In this document: positions 12,587-30,029 of the stretch, one piece after another | How positions within the stretch are numbered: the first letter of the stretch is position 1 | How the letters are laid out: each line of letters opens with the position of its first letter | Assembly: GCA_949775045.1 (NCBI GenBank) | Contig: OX459097.1 | Span: forward strand, 18,266,210 to 18,330,209 | Direction: 5' to 3' | Length of the DNA stretch: 64,000 nt | Source: Metridium senile | Taxonomy: Eukaryota > Cnidaria > Anthozoa > Actiniaria > Metridiidae | Program-made: the position numbers and the translations under genes | The notes under the pieces: model-generated | The model's database searches: none | The model's input: only the letters and a program-made list of their open reading frames with translations | What the model was told of the DNA's origin: nothing

Positions 12587-13416
12587 ACAAATCTATACTC
12601 AAATATTACTAAACAACGGCTTTTTTAAAAGCCACCACATGACACAAGGGTCTAATGTCTATCAAATGCTTTAATCTATGAAAAAATTGAAATAAAAGAG
12701 ATATATAGTGAACCTGACTTAAGCAATAAAACACCACAATGAAAACTATATGATATGCATGATATTTGTGTTGTTTGATTAGTCGCTTCTTAGCATTTGA
12801 CTTCTCTGCCTAGGCTTTTTGTTGTTGTTTATTCTTAAGTTGTCGTTTCTGTTTATCAGCTGTATAGTTTTTATGATATAATATAGAAGACTCTTAGTAA
12901 GTATGCTATGCACTTTATAGTCGGCTGCAGTTACAGGCAAACAATCAAATAGAATAAACAAATCAGGTCGACGTTATTACCGTACGTAAGCTAGGATAGT
13001 GTCAAAAAAAAGTTATACAAACTAGTCAAACATGCAAAATGCAAAATGAACAAGTCCGACTTTGTTTAGTAAGTAATTTTGTAGATTGAGTTCTATTTCC
13101 ATAAATTCACTTAAATTCATATCGATTCACAAATGTTAACTGTAATTTACACTATTCAAACGTAAATAAAATCTCTCAACTTAATTAACCATGTTACGAG
13201 TTAATTAATTATGTTACGAGTGGTTTCAATCAGTATAAAAGTCAATTACAGCCCTTTGGGGGGGGGGGGGGGGGGGGATGCTAAAAGGGAGTTGTATACA
13301 GAGTTGTTATATTAGTGTTGATGTTATTTATTGAAAGCATTGATTGGTCATGACTTTGTGATAGATGTGTTGGCTCTGAAAAGAGCCGTTTGTTTTGAAT
13401 TGAGTTTGTAGACGAA

Positions 13417-13788
13417 TCACTTCTTCTCGGCCTTCTTGGGCAGCAGTACGGCCTGGATGTTGGGCAAGACGCCGCCTTGGGAGATGGTGACCCCGCCTAG
13501 CAATCGATTGAGCTCTTCGTCGTTTCTGACGGCCAACTGTAGATGACGAGGGATGATTCTTGACTTCTTGTTGTCTCGAGCAGCGTTGCCTGCCAGTTCG
13601 AGGATTTCGGCGCTCAAGTATTCGAGAACTGCAGCCAAGTAGACTGGGGCTCCGGCGCCGACTCGTTTAGCGTAGTTTCCCTTGCGTAAGTGGCGGTGGA
13701 TACGACCGACGGGGAACTGGAGTCCGGCACGGGACGATCGGGTCTTGGACTTGGTTCCCTTAGCTTTACCTTTACCTCTTCCAGACAT
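13417..13788 (-). CDS. H2A: Histone H2A (U5 copy)
   Basis: Identical protein to the U2 copy. Stem-loop at 13372-13387. Confidence 0.97.
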   Translation of the reverse strand: MSGRGKGKAKGTKSKTRSSRAGLQFPVGRIHRHLRKGNYAKRVGAGAPVYLAAVLEYLSAEILELAGNAARDNKKSRIIPRHLQLAVRNDEELNRLLGGVTISQGGVLPNIQAVLLPKKAEKK

Positions 13789-14100
13789 GTTTTAGTTTTT
13801 GCTGTTAATTTGTTCTACGTGTTAAATGTCGCTTAAACAACTGAGAGTGGCGAACTTTGTTTTGGCTGGCTGATTTATACACTCTACGAGTTGGCGGCTT
13901 GACTTAAAACACACCGCATGCTAAACAAAGCCTTTTTTGTTCAACGCGTTGCGCCACCAATGGCCTTCAAGAGATTTTGATCCTTTTGTTTTCGGTCTTG
14001 ATGGCATAAAAGACAATGTTCGAATTCATCTTGCATCGAAATCGATAAACGATTGACCAGCAATACACTTTTATTGAAAACGAAGCTTCGACAATAGAAA

Positions 14101-14478
14101 ATGCCTGCTAAAGCCGTAACTGGAAAGAAAGTCGAGAGTGGCAGCAAGGCAGTCAAGAAAGCAGCCGGCACGGGCAAGAAAGGCAATCGACGAAGGCGTA
14201 AGGAGAGCTACGCAATCTACATTTACAAGGTGCTGAAGCAAGTTCACCCCGATACTGGTATTTCCAGTAAAGCTATGGGTATCATGAACTCCTTTGTCAG
14301 CGACATCTTTGAGCGCATCGCATCAGAGGCCTCCAGGCTAGCCCACTACAACAGAAAGTCTACCATCACTTCCAGAGAAATCCAGACAGCAATCCGCCTA
14401 CTGTTACCTGGAGAATTGGCTAAACACGCCGTAAGCGAGGGAACAAAAGCTGTAACGAAATACACTAGTAGCAAGTGA
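14101..14478 (+). CDS. H2B: Histone H2B (U5 copy)
   Basis: Identical protein to the U2 copy. Stem-loop at 14512-14527. Confidence 0.97.
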   Translation: MPAKAVTGKKVESGSKAVKKAAGTGKKGNRRRRKESYAIYIYKVLKQVHPDTGISSKAMGIMNSFVSDIFERIASEASRLAHYNRKSTITSREIQTAIRLLLPGELAKHAVSEGTKAVTKYTSSK

Positions 14479-14785
14479 GCTTGTATTGCTTCAAGCTAAA
14501 CGAAAAAAAACGGCTCTTTTAGGAGCCAGCACACGTCTCAAAAGATTATGACCTAATGCTTTACTCCACATAATTTGCAAATAAATAAAAATAAATAAAA
14601 TAGCAGTTAATCAATCAAAAGATAAAACCCTTTTTAATACATCACTAACTCTCTTTTAACACAAAAAAGTCAAAAACTATCTTATCTAATCAGCCTCCAG
14701 CTGTGAAAAATAGGCTAAACTGAGTTTCCAACACACGATTTCATCATCTAGCTAATAATGAAAAAAATTAATAAAATGAAATGAA

Positions 14786-14905
14786 ATGCCTACAGCCCCA
14801 GGTATTCCCAGGCAGTCACCTGTCCAAGTACTAACCTGGCCCTAACTGGTTTAACTGCGGTGATCGGACGAGAACCGGTGTATTCCAATTGGTGTGGCCG
14901 TAGAC
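14786..14905 (-). rRNA. 5S ribosomal RNA (U5 copy, T109G variant)
   Basis: Carries the same single-base variant as the U4 5S and is otherwise identical to the common sequence. Confidence 0.92.
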
Positions 14906-15057
14906 GGAATTCTAACTTGCAAAACTTGCTTTTACACAGCGAAACTAATTCTAAAGCAAATGTCTAGTCATTTGATAATTCACTCTGTATTATTACTTTA
15001 ATTTAATTGTTTTTTATGTATTTTGCTTTTGAGAGTTAAATAAGTGAGAATTTAGAC

Positions 15058-15236
15058 GAGCAAGTTTATTTCTCTCTTTCACGGTTTTCGTTTCTCCCAT
15101 TTTATTTCAACGCTAAACAACCCTTGTTATTTGAGCAAGCATTTTTATTTCTCTTTCACGGTTTTCGTTTCTCCCATTTTATTAAGGTTTTCTATTTCAA
15201 CACTAAACAACCTTATTGTTATTTAAGCAAGCATTT
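15058..15236. repeat. 90-bp minisatellite, contracted by one copy
   Basis: 179 bp with the same structure as in U4, so the contraction predates the duplication that produced this pair of units. Confidence 0.92.
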
Positions 15237-15314
15237 GAGGTCAATCACTTTATAAGCATGTTGTGGCTCTTAAAAGAGCCGGTTGGTTTTTACTTCTTGA
15301 GTTTTGTAGAACGT

Positions 15315-15752
<438 letters not shown>

Positions 15753-15899
15753 TCAGGCATTGTTTCATTGTTACCTTTGAATTTCCGGGTGCATTTTAGA
15801 TAACAATGCCGATCTTATACGAAGCCGCTAATGATATGCGAGAAAGCGATCCGAAGCGCGCTATAAAAATACCACACAGCCGTCATTGCTCAACTGTAA

Positions 15900-16331
<432 letters not shown>

Positions 16332-17160
16332 ACAAATCTATACTCAAATATTACTAAACAACGGCTTTTTTAAAAGCCACCACATGACACAAGGGTCTAA
16401 TGTCTATCAAATGCTTTAATCTATGAAAAAATTGAAATAAAAGAGATATATAGTGAACCTGACTTAAGCAATAAAACACCACAATGAAAACTATATGATA
16501 TGCATGATATTTGTGTTGTTTGATTAGTCGCTTCTTAGCATTTGACTTCTCTGCCTAGGCTTTTTGTTGTTGTTTATTCTTAAGTTGTCGTTTCTGTTTA
16601 TCAGCTGTATAGTTTTTATGATATAATATAGAAGACTCTTAGTAAGTATGCTATGCACTTTATAGTCGGCTGCAGTTACAGGCAAACAATCAAATAGAAT
16701 AAACAAATCAGGTCGACGTTATTACCGTACGTAAGCTAGGATAGTGTCAAAAAAAAGTTATACAAACTAGTCAAACATGCAAAATGCAAAATGAACAAGT
16801 CCGACTTTGTTTAGTAAGTAATTTTGTAGATTGAGTTCTATTTCCATAAATTCACTTAAATTCATATCGATTCACAAATGTTAACTGTAATTTACACTAT
16901 TCAAACGTAAATAAAATCTCTCAACTTAATTAACCATGTTACGAGTTAATTAATTATGTTACGAGTGGTTTCAATCAGTATAAAAGTCAATTACAGCCCT
17001 TTGGGGGGGGGGGGGGGGGGGATGCTAAAAGGGAGTTGTATACAGAGTTGTTATATTAGTGTTGATGTTATTTATTGAAAGCATTGATTGGTCATGACTT
17101 TGTGATAGATGTGTTGGCTCTGAAAAGAGCCGTTTGTTTTGAATTGAGTTTGTAGACGAA

Positions 17161-17532
17161 TCACTTCTTCTCGGCCTTCTTGGGCAGCAGTACGGCCTGG
17201 ATGTTGGGCAAGACGCCGCCTTGGGAGATGGTGACCCCGCCTAGCAATCGATTGAGCTCTTCGTCGTTTCTGACGGCCAACTGTAGATGACGAGGGATGA
17301 TTCTTGACTTCTTGTTGTCTCGAGCAGCGTTGCCTGCCAGTTCGAGGATTTCGGCGCTCAAGTATTCGAGAACTGCAGCCAAGTAGACTGGGGCTCCGGC
17401 GCCGACTCGTTTAGCGTAGTTTCCCTTGCGTAAGTGGCGGTGGATACGACCGACGGGGAACTGGAGTCCGGCACGGGACGATCGGGTCTTGGACTTGGTT
17501 CCCTTAGCTTTACCTTTACCTCTTCCAGACAT
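17161..17532 (-). CDS. H2A: Histone H2A (U6 copy)
   Basis: Identical protein to the U2 copy. Stem-loop at 17116-17131. Confidence 0.97.
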   Translation of the reverse strand: MSGRGKGKAKGTKSKTRSSRAGLQFPVGRIHRHLRKGNYAKRVGAGAPVYLAAVLEYLSAEILELAGNAARDNKKSRIIPRHLQLAVRNDEELNRLLGGVTISQGGVLPNIQAVLLPKKAEKK

Positions 17533-17844
17533 GTTTTAGTTTTTGCTGTTAATTTGTTCTACGTGTTAAATGTCGCTTAAACAACTGAGAGTGGCGAACT
17601 TTGTTTTGGCTGGCTGATTTATACACTCTACGAGTTGGCGGCTTGACTTAAAACACACCGCATGCTAAACAAAGCCTTTTTTGTTCAACGCGTTGCGCCA
17701 CCAATGGCCTTCAAGAGATTTTGATCCTTTTGTTTTCGGTCTTGATGGCATAAAAGACAATGTTCGAATTCATCTTGCATCGAAATCGATAAACGATTGA
17801 CCAGCAATACACTTTTATTGAAAACGAAGCTTCGACAATAGAAA

Positions 17845-18222
17845 ATGCCTGCTAAAGCCGTAACTGGAAAGAAAGTCGAGAGTGGCAGCAAGGCAGTCAA
17901 GAAAGCAGCCGGCACGGGCAAGAAAGGCAATCGACGAAGGCGTAAGGAGAGCTACGCAATCTACATTTACAAGGTGCTGAAGCAAGTTCACCCCGATACT
18001 GGTATTTCCAGTAAAGCTATGGGTATCATGAACTCCTTTGTCAGCGACATCTTTGAGCGCATCGCATCAGAGGCCTCCAGGCTAGCCCACTACAACAGAA
18101 AGTCTACCATCACTTCCAGAGAAATCCAGACAGCAATCCGCCTACTGTTACCTGGAGAATTGGCTAAACACGCCGTAAGCGAGGGAACAAAAGCTGTAAC
18201 GAAATACACTAGTAGCAAGTGA
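17845..18222 (+). CDS. H2B: Histone H2B (U6 copy)
   Basis: Identical protein to the U2 copy. Stem-loop at 18256-18271. Confidence 0.97.
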   Translation: MPAKAVTGKKVESGSKAVKKAAGTGKKGNRRRRKESYAIYIYKVLKQVHPDTGISSKAMGIMNSFVSDIFERIASEASRLAHYNRKSTITSREIQTAIRLLLPGELAKHAVSEGTKAVTKYTSSK

Positions 18223-18529
18223 GCTTGTATTGCTTCAAGCTAAACGAAAAAAAACGGCTCTTTTAGGAGCCAGCACACGTCTCAAAAGATTATGACCTAA
18301 TGCTTTACTCCACATAATTTGCAAATAAATAAAAATAAATAAAATAGCAGTTAATCAATCAAAAGATAAAACCCTTTTTAATACATCACTAACTCTCTTT
18401 TAACACAAAAAAGTCAAAAACTATCTTATCTAATCAGCCTCCAGCTGTGAAAAATAGGCTAAACTGAGTTTCCAACACACGATTTCATCATCTAGCTAAT
18501 AATGAAAAAAATTAATAAAATGAAATGAA

Positions 18530-18649
18530 ATGCCTACAGCACCAGGTATTCCCAGGCAGTCACCTGTCCAAGTACTAACCTGGCCCTAACTGGTTTAACT
18601 GCGGTGATCGGACGAGAACCGGTGTATTCCAATTGGTGTGGCCGTAGAC
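18530..18649 (-). rRNA. 5S ribosomal RNA (U6 copy)
   Basis: Common 5S sequence, with the standard base at position 109. This marks the end of the U4/U5 variant block. Confidence 0.92.
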
Positions 18650-19148
18650 GGAATTCTAACTTGCAAAACTTGCTTTTACACAGCGAAACTAATTCTAAAG
18701 CAAATGTCTAGTCATTTGATAATTCACTCTGTATTATTACTTTAATTTAATTGTTTTTTATGTATTTTGCTTTTGAGAGTTAAATAAGTGAGAATTTAGA
18801 CGAGCAAGTTTATTTCTCTCTTTCACGGTTTTCGTTTCTCCCATTTTATTTCAACGCTAAACAACCCTTGTTATTTGAGCAAGCATTTTTATTTCTCTTT
18901 CACGGTTTTCGTTTTTCCCATTTTATTAAGGTTTTCTATTTCAACGCTAAACAACCTTTTTTATTTGAGCAAGCATTTTTATTTCTCTTTCACGGTTTTC
19001 GTTTCTCCCATTTTATTAAGGTTTTCTATTTCAACACTAAACAACCTTATTGTTATTTAAGCAAGCATTTGAGGTCAATCACTTTATAAGCATGTTGTGG
19101 CTCTTAAAAGAGCCGGTTGGTTTTTACTTCTTGAGTTTTGTAGAACGT

Positions 19149-19586
<438 letters not shown>

Positions 19587-19733
19587 TCAGGCATTGTTTC
19601 ATTGTTACCTTTGAATTTCCGGGTGCATTTTAGATAACAATGCCGATCTTATACGAAGCCGCTAATGATATGCGAGAAAGCGATCCGAAGCGCGCTATAA
19701 AAATACCACACAGCCGTCATTGCTCAACTGTAA

Positions 19734-20165
<432 letters not shown>

Positions 20166-20994
20166 ACAAATCTATACTCAAATATTACTAAACAACGGCT
20201 TTTTTAAAAGCCACCACATGACACAAGGGTCTAATGTCTATCAAATGCTTTAATCTATGAAAAAATTGAAATAAAAGAGATATATAGTGAACCTGACTTA
20301 AGCAATAAAACACCACAATGAAAACTATATGATATGCATGATATTTGTGTTGTTTGATTAGTCGCTTCTTAGCATTTGACTTCTCTGCCTAGGCTTTTAG
20401 TTGTTGTTTATTCTTAAGTTGTCGTTTCTGTTTATCAGCTGTATAGTTTTTATGATATAATATAGAAGACTCTTAGTAAGTATGCTATGCACTTTATAGT
20501 CGGCTGCAGTTACAGGCAAACAATCAAATAGAATAAACAAATCAGGTCGACGTTATTACCGTACGTAAGCTAGGATAGTGTCAAAAAAAAGTTATACAAA
20601 CTAGTCAAACATGCAAAATGCAAAATGAACAAGTCCGACTTTGTTTAGTAAGTAATTTTGTAGATTGAGTTCTATTTCCATAAATTCACTTAAATTCATA
20701 TCGATTCACAAATGTTAACTGTAATTTACACTATTCAAACGTAAATAAAATCTCTCAACTTAATTAACCATGTTACGAGTTAATTAATTATGTTACGAGT
20801 GGTTTCAATCAGTATAAAAGTCAATTACAGCCCTTTGGGGGGGGGGGGGGGGGGGATGCTAAAAGGGAGTTGTATACAGAGTTGTTATATTAGTGTTGAT
20901 GTTATTTATTGAAAGCATTGATTGGTCATGACTTTGTGATAGATGTGTTGGCTCTGAAAAGAGCCGTTTGTTTTGAATTGAGTTTGTAGACGAA

Positions 20995-21366
20995 TCACTT
21001 CTTCTCGGCCTTCTTGGGCAGCAGTACGGCCTGGATGTTGGGCAAGACGCCGCCTTGGGAGATGGTGACCCCGCCTAGCAATCGATTGAGCTCTTCGTCG
21101 TTTCTGACGGCCAACTGTAGATGACGAGGGATGATTCTTGACTTCTTGTTGTCTCGAGCAGCGTTGCCTGCCAGTTCGAGGATTTCGGCGCTCAAGTATT
21201 CGAGAACTGCAGCCAAGTAGACTGGGGCTCCGGCGCCGACTCGTTTAGCGTAGTTTCCCTTGCGTAAGTGGCGGTGGATACGACCGACGGGGAACTGGAG
21301 TCCGGCACGGGACGATCGGGTCTTGGACTTGGTTCCCTTAGCTTTACCTTTACCTCTTCCAGACAT
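20995..21366 (-). CDS. H2A: Histone H2A (U7 copy)
   Basis: Identical protein to the U2 copy. Its leader has a private single-base change 16 bases upstream of the ATG (21382). Stem-loop at 20950-20965. Confidence 0.97.
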   Translation of the reverse strand: MSGRGKGKAKGTKSKTRSSRAGLQFPVGRIHRHLRKGNYAKRVGAGAPVYLAAVLEYLSAEILELAGNAARDNKKSRIIPRHLQLAVRNDEELNRLLGGVTISQGGVLPNIQAVLLPKKAEKK

Positions 21367-21678
21367 GTTTTAGTTTTTGCTATTAATTTGTTCTACGTGT
21401 TAAATGTCGCTTAAACAACTGAGAGTGGCGAACTTTGTTTTGGCTGGCTGATTTATACACTCTACGAGTTGGCGGCTTGACTTAAAACACACCGCATGCT
21501 AAACAAAGCCTTTTTTGTTCAACGCGTTGCGCCACCAATGGCCTTCAAGAGATTTTGATCCTTTTGTTTTCGGTCTTGATGGCATAAAAGACAATGTTCG
21601 AATTCATCTTGCATCGAAATCGATAAACGATTGACCAGCAATACACTTTTATTGAAAACGAAGCTTCGACAATAGAAA

Positions 21679-22056
21679 ATGCCTGCTAAAGCCGTAACTG
21701 GAAAGAAAGTCGAGAGTGGCAGCAAGGCAGTCAAGAAAGCAGCCGGCACGGGCAAGAAAGGCAATCGACGAAGGCGTAAGGAGAGCTACGCAATCTACAT
21801 TTACAAGGTGCTGAAGCAAGTTCACCCCGATACTGGTATTTCCAGTAAAGCTATGGGTATCATGAACTCCTTTGTCAGCGACATCTTTGAGCGCATCGCA
21901 TCAGAGGCCTCCAGGCTAGCCCACTACAACAGAAAGTCTACCATCACTTCCAGAGAAATCCAGACAGCAATCCGCCTACTGTTACCTGGAGAATTGGCTA
22001 AACACGCCGTAAGCGAGGGAACAAAAGCTGTAACGAAATACACTAGTAGCAAGTGA
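21679..22056 (+). CDS. H2B: Histone H2B (U7 copy)
   Basis: Identical protein to the U2 copy. Stem-loop at 22090-22105. Confidence 0.97.
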   Translation: MPAKAVTGKKVESGSKAVKKAAGTGKKGNRRRRKESYAIYIYKVLKQVHPDTGISSKAMGIMNSFVSDIFERIASEASRLAHYNRKSTITSREIQTAIRLLLPGELAKHAVSEGTKAVTKYTSSK

Positions 22057-22363
22057 GCTTGTATTGCTTCAAGCTAAACGAAAAAAAACGGCTCTTTTAG
22101 GAGCCAGCACACGTCTCAAAAGATTATGACCTAATGCTTTACTCCACATAATTTGCAAATAAATAAAAATAAATAAAATAGCAGTTAATCAATCAAAAGA
22201 TAAAACCCTTTTTAATACATCACTAACTCTCTTTTAACACAAAAAAGTCAAAAACTATCTTATCTAATCAGCCTCCAGCTGTGAAAAATAGGCTAAACTG
22301 AGTTTCCAACACACGATTTCATCATCTAGCTAATAATGAAAAAAATTAATAAAATGAAATGAA

Positions 22364-22483
22364 ATGCCTACAGCACCAGGTATTCCCAGGCAGTCACCTG
22401 TCCAAGTACTAACCTGGCCCTAACTGGTTTAACTGCGGTGATCGGACGAGAACCGGTGTATTCCAATTGGTGTGGCCGTAGAC
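22364..22483 (-). rRNA. 5S ribosomal RNA (U7 copy)
   Basis: Common 5S sequence with both helices and the internal control region intact. Confidence 0.92.
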
Positions 22484-22982
22484 GGAATTCTAACTTGCAA
22501 AACTTGCTTTTACACAGCGAAACTAATTCTAAAGCAAATGTCTAGTCATTTGATAATTCACTCTGTATTATTACTTTAATTTAATTGTTTTTTATGTATT
22601 TTGCTTTTGAGAGTTAAATAAGTGAGAATTTAGACGAGCAAGTTTATTTCTCTCTTTCACGGTTTTCGTTTCTCCCATTTTATTTCAACGCTAAACAACC
22701 CTTGTTATTTGAGCAAGCATTTTTATTTCTCTTTCACGGTTTTCGTTTTTCCCATTTTATTAAGGTTTTCTATTTCAACGCTAAACAACCTTTTTTATTT
22801 GAGCAAGCATTTTTATTTCTCTTTCACGGTTTTCGTTTCTCCCATTTTATTAAGGTTTTCTATTTCAACACTAAACAACCTTATTGTTATTTAAGCAAGC
22901 ATTTGAGGTCAATCACTTTATAAGCATGTTGTGGCTCTTAAAAGAGCCGGTTGGTTTTTACTTCTTGAGTTTTGTAGAACGT

Positions 22983-23420
<438 letters not shown>

Positions 23421-23567
23421 TCAGGCATTGTTTCATTGTTACCTTTGAATTTCCGGGTGCATTTTAGATAACAATGCCGATCTTATACGAAGCCGCTAAT
23501 GATATGCGAGAAAGCGATCCGAAGCGCGCTATAAAAATACCACACAGCCGTCATTGCTCAACTGTAA

Positions 23568-23999
<432 letters not shown>

Positions 24000-24825
24000 A
24001 CAAATCTATACTCAAATATTACTAAACAACGGCTTTTTTAAAAGCCACCACATGACACAAGGGTCTAATGTCTATCAAATGCTTTAATCTATGAAAAAAT
24101 TGAAATAAAAGAGATATATAGTGAACCTGACTTAAGCAATAAAACACCACAATGAAAACTATATGATATGCATGATATTTGTGTTGTTTGATTAGTCGCT
24201 TCTTAGCATTTGACTTCTCTGCCTAGGCTTTTTGTTGTTGTTTATTCTTAAGTTGTCGTTTCTGTTTATCAGCTGTATAGTTTTTATGATATAATATAGA
24301 AGACTCTTAGTAAGTATGCTATGCACTTTATAGTCGGCTGCAGTTACAGGCAAACAATCAAATAGAATAAACAAATCAGGTCGACGTTATTACCGTACGT
24401 AAGCTAGGATAGTGTCAAAAAAAAGTTATACAAACTAGTCAAACATGCAAAATGCAAAATGAACAAGTCCGACTTTGTTTAGTAAGTAATTTTGTAGATT
24501 GAGTTCTATTTCCATAAATTCACTTAAATTCATATCGATTCACAAATGTTAACTGTAATTTACACTATTCAAACGTAAATAAAATCTCTCAACTTAATTA
24601 ACCATGTTACGAGTTAATTAATTATGTTACGAGTGGTTTCAATCAGTATAAAAGTCAATTACAGCCCTTTGGGGGGGGGGGGGGGGATGCTAAAAGGGAG
24701 TTGTATACAGAGTTGTTATATTAGTGTTGATGTTATTTATTGAAAGCATTGATTGGTCATGACTTTGTGATAGATGTGTTGGCTCTGAAAAGAGCCGTTT
24801 GTTTTGAATTGAGTTTGTAGACGAA

Positions 24826-25197
24826 TCACTTCTTCTCGGCCTTCTTGGGCAGCAGTACGGCCTGGATGTTGGGCAAGACGCCGCCTTGGGAGATGGTGAC
24901 CCCGCCTAGCAATCGATTGAGCTCTTCGTCGTTTCTGACGGCCAACTGTAGATGACGAGGGATGATTCTTGACTTCTTGTTGTCTCGAGCAGCGTTGCCT
25001 GCCAGTTCGAGGATTTCGGCGCTCAAGTATTCGAGAACTGCAGCCAAGTAGACTGGGGCTCCGGCGCCGACTCGTTTAGCGTAGTTTCCCTTGCGTAAGT
25101 GGCGGTGGATACGACCGACGGGGAACTGGAGTCCGGCACGGGACGATCGGGTCTTGGACTTGGTTCCCTTAGCTTTACCTTTACCTCTTCCAGACAT
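24826..25197 (-). CDS. H2A: Histone H2A (U8 copy)
   Basis: Identical protein to the U2 copy. Stem-loop at 24781-24796. Confidence 0.97.
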   Translation of the reverse strand: MSGRGKGKAKGTKSKTRSSRAGLQFPVGRIHRHLRKGNYAKRVGAGAPVYLAAVLEYLSAEILELAGNAARDNKKSRIIPRHLQLAVRNDEELNRLLGGVTISQGGVLPNIQAVLLPKKAEKK

Positions 25198-25509
25198 GTT
25201 TTAGTTTTTGCTGTTAATTTGTTCTACGTGTTAAATGTCGCTTAAACAACTGAGAGTGGCGAACTTTGTTTTGGCTGGCTGATTTATACACTCTACGAGT
25301 TGGCGGCTTGACTTAAAACACACCGCATGCTAAACAAAGCCTTTTTTGTTCAACGCGTTGCGCCACCAATGGCCTTCAAGAGATTTTGATCCTTTTGTTT
25401 TCGGTCTTGATGGCATAAAAGACAATGTTCGAATTCATCTTGCATCGAAATCGATAAACGATTGACCAGCAATACACTTTTATTGAAAACGAAGCTTCGA
25501 CAATAGAAA

Positions 25510-25887
25510 ATGCCTGCTAAAGCCGTAACTGGAAAGAAAGTCGAGAGTGGCAGCAAGGCAGTCAAGAAAGCAGCCGGCACGGGCAAGAAAGGCAATCGAC
25601 GAAGGCGTAAGGAGAGCTACGCAATCTACATTTACAAGGTGCTGAAGCAAGTTCACCCCGATACTGGTATTTCCAGTAAAGCTATGGGTATCATGAACTC
25701 CTTTGTCAGCGACATCTTTGAGCGCATCGCATCAGAGGCCTCCAGGCTAGCCCACTACAACAGAAAGTCTACCATCACTTCCAGAGAAATCCAGACAGCA
25801 ATCCGCCTACTGTTACCTGGAGAATTGGCTAAACACGCCGTAAGCGAGGGAACAAAAGCTGTAACGAAATACACTAGTAGCAAGTGA
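25510..25887 (+). CDS. H2B: Histone H2B (U8 copy)
   Basis: Identical protein to the U2 copy. Stem-loop at 25921-25936. Confidence 0.97.
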   Translation: MPAKAVTGKKVESGSKAVKKAAGTGKKGNRRRRKESYAIYIYKVLKQVHPDTGISSKAMGIMNSFVSDIFERIASEASRLAHYNRKSTITSREIQTAIRLLLPGELAKHAVSEGTKAVTKYTSSK

Positions 25888-26194
25888 GCTTGTATTGCTT
25901 CAAGCTAAACGAAAAAAAACGGCTCTTTTAGGAGCCAGCACACGTCTCAAAAGATTATGACCTAATGCTTTACTCCACATAATTTGCAAATAAATAAAAA
26001 TAAATAAAATAGCAGTTAATCAATCAAAAGATAAAACCCTTTTTAATACATCACTAACTCTCTTTTAACACAAAAAAGTCAAAAACTATCTTATCTAATC
26101 AGCCTCCAGCTGTGAAAAATAGGCTAAACTGAGTTTCCAACACACGATTTCATCATCTAGCTAATAATGAAAAAAATTAATAAAATGAAATGAA

Positions 26195-26314
26195 ATGCCT
26201 ACAGCACCAGGTATTCCCAGGCAGTCACCTGTCCAAGTACTAACCTGGCCCTAACTGGTTTAACTGCGGTGATCGGACGAGAACCGGTGTATTCCAATTG
26301 GTGTGGCCGTAGAC
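26195..26314 (-). rRNA. 5S ribosomal RNA (U8 copy)
   Basis: Common 5S sequence. The neighbouring H3 defect in this unit does not touch it. Confidence 0.92.
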
Positions 26315-26813
26315 GGAATTCTAACTTGCAAAACTTGCTTTTACACAGCGAAACTAATTCTAAAGCAAATGTCTAGTCATTTGATAATTCACTCTGTATT
26401 ATTACTTTAATTTAATTGTTTTTTATGTATTTTGCTTTTGAGAGTTAAATAAGTGAGAATTTAGACGAGCAAGTTTATTTCTCTCTTTCACGGTTTTCGT
26501 TTCTCCCATTTTATTTCAACGCTAAACAACCCTTGTTATTTGAGCAAGCATTTTTATTTCTCTTTCACGGTTTTCGTTTTTCCCATTTTATTAAGGTTTT
26601 CTATTTCAACGCTAAACAACCTTTTTTATTTGAGCAAGCATTTTTATTTCTCTTTCACGGTTTTCGTTTCTCCCATTTTATTAAGGTTTTCTATTTCAAC
26701 ACTAAACAACCTTATTGTTATTTAAGCAAGCATTTGAGGTCAATCACTTTATAAGCATGTTGTGGCTCTTAAAAGAGCCGGTTGGTTTTTACTTCTTGAG
26801 TTTTGTAGAACGT

Positions 26814-27251
<438 letters not shown>

Positions 27252-27398
27252 TCAGGCATTGTTTCATTGTTACCTTTGAATTTCCGGGTGCATTTTAGAT
27301 AACAATGCCGATCTTATACGAAGCCGCTAATGATATGCGAGAAAGCGATCCGAAGCGCGCTATAAAAATACCACACAGCCGTCATTGCTCAACTGTAA

Positions 27399-27923
<525 letters not shown>

Positions 27924-28660
27924 TCTATGAAAAAATTGAAATAAAAGAGATATATAGTGAACCTGACTTAAGCAATAAAACACCACAATGAAAACTATAT
28001 GATATGCATGATATTTGTGTTGTTTGATTAGTCGCTTCTTAGCATTTGACTTCTCTGCCTAGGCTTTTTGTTGTTGTTTATTCTTAAGTTGTCGTTTCTG
28101 TTTATCAGCTGTATAGTTTTTATGATATAATATAGAAGACTCTTAGTAAGTATGCTATGCACTTTATAGTCGGCTGCAGTTACAGGCAAACAATCAAATA
28201 GAATAAACAAATCAGGTCGACGTTATTACCGTACGTAAGCTAGGATAGTGTCAAAAAAAAGTTATACAAACTAGTCAAACATGCAAAATGCAAAATGAAC
28301 AAGTCCGACTTTGTTTAGTAAGTAATTTTGTAGATTGAGTTCTATTTCCATAAATTCACTTAAATTCATATCGATTCACAAATGTTAACTGTAATTTACA
28401 CTATTCAAACGTAAATAAAATCTCTCAACTTAATTAACCATGTTACGAGTTAATTAATTATGTTACGAGTGGTTTCAATCAGTATAAAAGTCAATTACAG
28501 CCCTTTGGGGGGGGGGGGGGGATGCTAAAAGGGAGTTGTATACAGAGTTGTTATATTAGTGTTGATGTTATTTATTGAAAGCATTGATTGGTCATGACTT
28601 TGTGATAGATGTGTTGGCTCTGAAAAGAGCCGTTTGTTTTGAATTGAGTTTGTAGACGAA

Positions 28661-29032
28661 TCACTTCTTCTCGGCCTTCTTGGGCAGCAGTACGGCCTGG
28701 ATGTTGGGCAAGACGCCGCCTTGGGAGATGGTGACCCCGCCTAGCAATCGATTGAGCTCTTCGTCGTTTCTGACGGCCAACTGTAGATGACGAGGGATGA
28801 TTCTTGACTTCTTGTTGTCTCGAGCAGCGTTGCCTGCCAGTTCGAGGATTTCGGCGCTCAAGTATTCGAGAACTGCAGCCAAGTAGACTGGGGCTCCGGC
28901 GCCGACTCGTTTAGCGTAGTTTCCCTTGCGTAAGTGGCGGTGGATACGACCGACGGGGAACTGGAGTCCGGCACGGGACGATCGGGTCTTGGACTTGGTT
29001 CCCTTAGCTTTACCTTTACCTCTTCCAGACAT
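28661..29032 (-). CDS. H2A: Histone H2A (U9 copy)
   Basis: Identical protein to the U2 copy. Stem-loop at 28616-28631. Confidence 0.97.
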   Translation of the reverse strand: MSGRGKGKAKGTKSKTRSSRAGLQFPVGRIHRHLRKGNYAKRVGAGAPVYLAAVLEYLSAEILELAGNAARDNKKSRIIPRHLQLAVRNDEELNRLLGGVTISQGGVLPNIQAVLLPKKAEKK

Positions 29033-29344
29033 GTTTTAGTTTTTGCTGTTAATTTGTTCTACGTGTTAAATGTCGCTTAAACAACTGAGAGTGGCGAACT
29101 TTGTTTTGGCTGGCTGATTTATACACTCTACGAGTTGGCGGCTTGACTTAAAACACACCGCATGCTAAACAAAGCCTTTTTTGTTCAACGCGTTGCGCCA
29201 CCAATGGCCTTCAAGAGATTTTGATCCTTTTGTTTTCGGTCTTGATGGCATAAAAGACAATGTTCGAATTCATCTTGCATCGAAATCGATAAACGATTGA
29301 CCAGCAATACACTTTTATTGAAAACGAAGCTTCGACAATAGAAA

Positions 29345-29722
29345 ATGCCTGCTAAAGCCGTAACTGGAAAGAAAGTCGAGAGTGGCAGCAAGGCAGTCAA
29401 GAAAGCAGCCGGCACGGGCAAGAAAGGCAATCGACGAAGGCGTAAGGAGAGCTACGCAATCTACATTTACAAGGTGCTGAAGCAAGTTCACCCCGATACT
29501 GGTATTTCCAGTAAAGCTATGGGTATCATGAACTCCTTTGTCAGCGACATCTTTGAGCGCATCGCATCAGAGGCCTCCAGGCTAGCCCACTACAACAGAA
29601 AGTCTACCATCACTTCCAGAGAAATCCAGACAGCAATCCGCCTACTGTTACCTGGAGAATTGGCTAAACACGCCGTAAGCGAGGGAACAAAAGCTGTAAC
29701 GAAATACACTAGTAGCAAGTGA
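29345..29722 (+). CDS. H2B: Histone H2B (U9 copy)
   Basis: Identical protein to the U2 copy. Stem-loop at 29756-29771. Confidence 0.97.
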   Translation: MPAKAVTGKKVESGSKAVKKAAGTGKKGNRRRRKESYAIYIYKVLKQVHPDTGISSKAMGIMNSFVSDIFERIASEASRLAHYNRKSTITSREIQTAIRLLLPGELAKHAVSEGTKAVTKYTSSK

Positions 29723-30029
29723 GCTTGTATTGCTTCAAGCTAAACGAAAAAAAACGGCTCTTTTAGGAGCCAGCACACGTCTCAAAAGATTATGACCTAA
29801 TGCTTTACTCCACATAATTTGCAAATAAATAAAAATAAATAAAATAGCAGTTAATCAATCAAAAGATAAAACCCTTTTTAATACATCACTAACTCTCTTT
29901 TAACACAAAAAAGTCAAAAACTATCTTATCTAATCAGCCTCCAGCTGTGAAAAATAGGCTAAACTGAGTTTCCAACACACGATTTCATCATCTAGCTAAT
30001 AATGAAAAAAATTAATAAAATGAAATGAA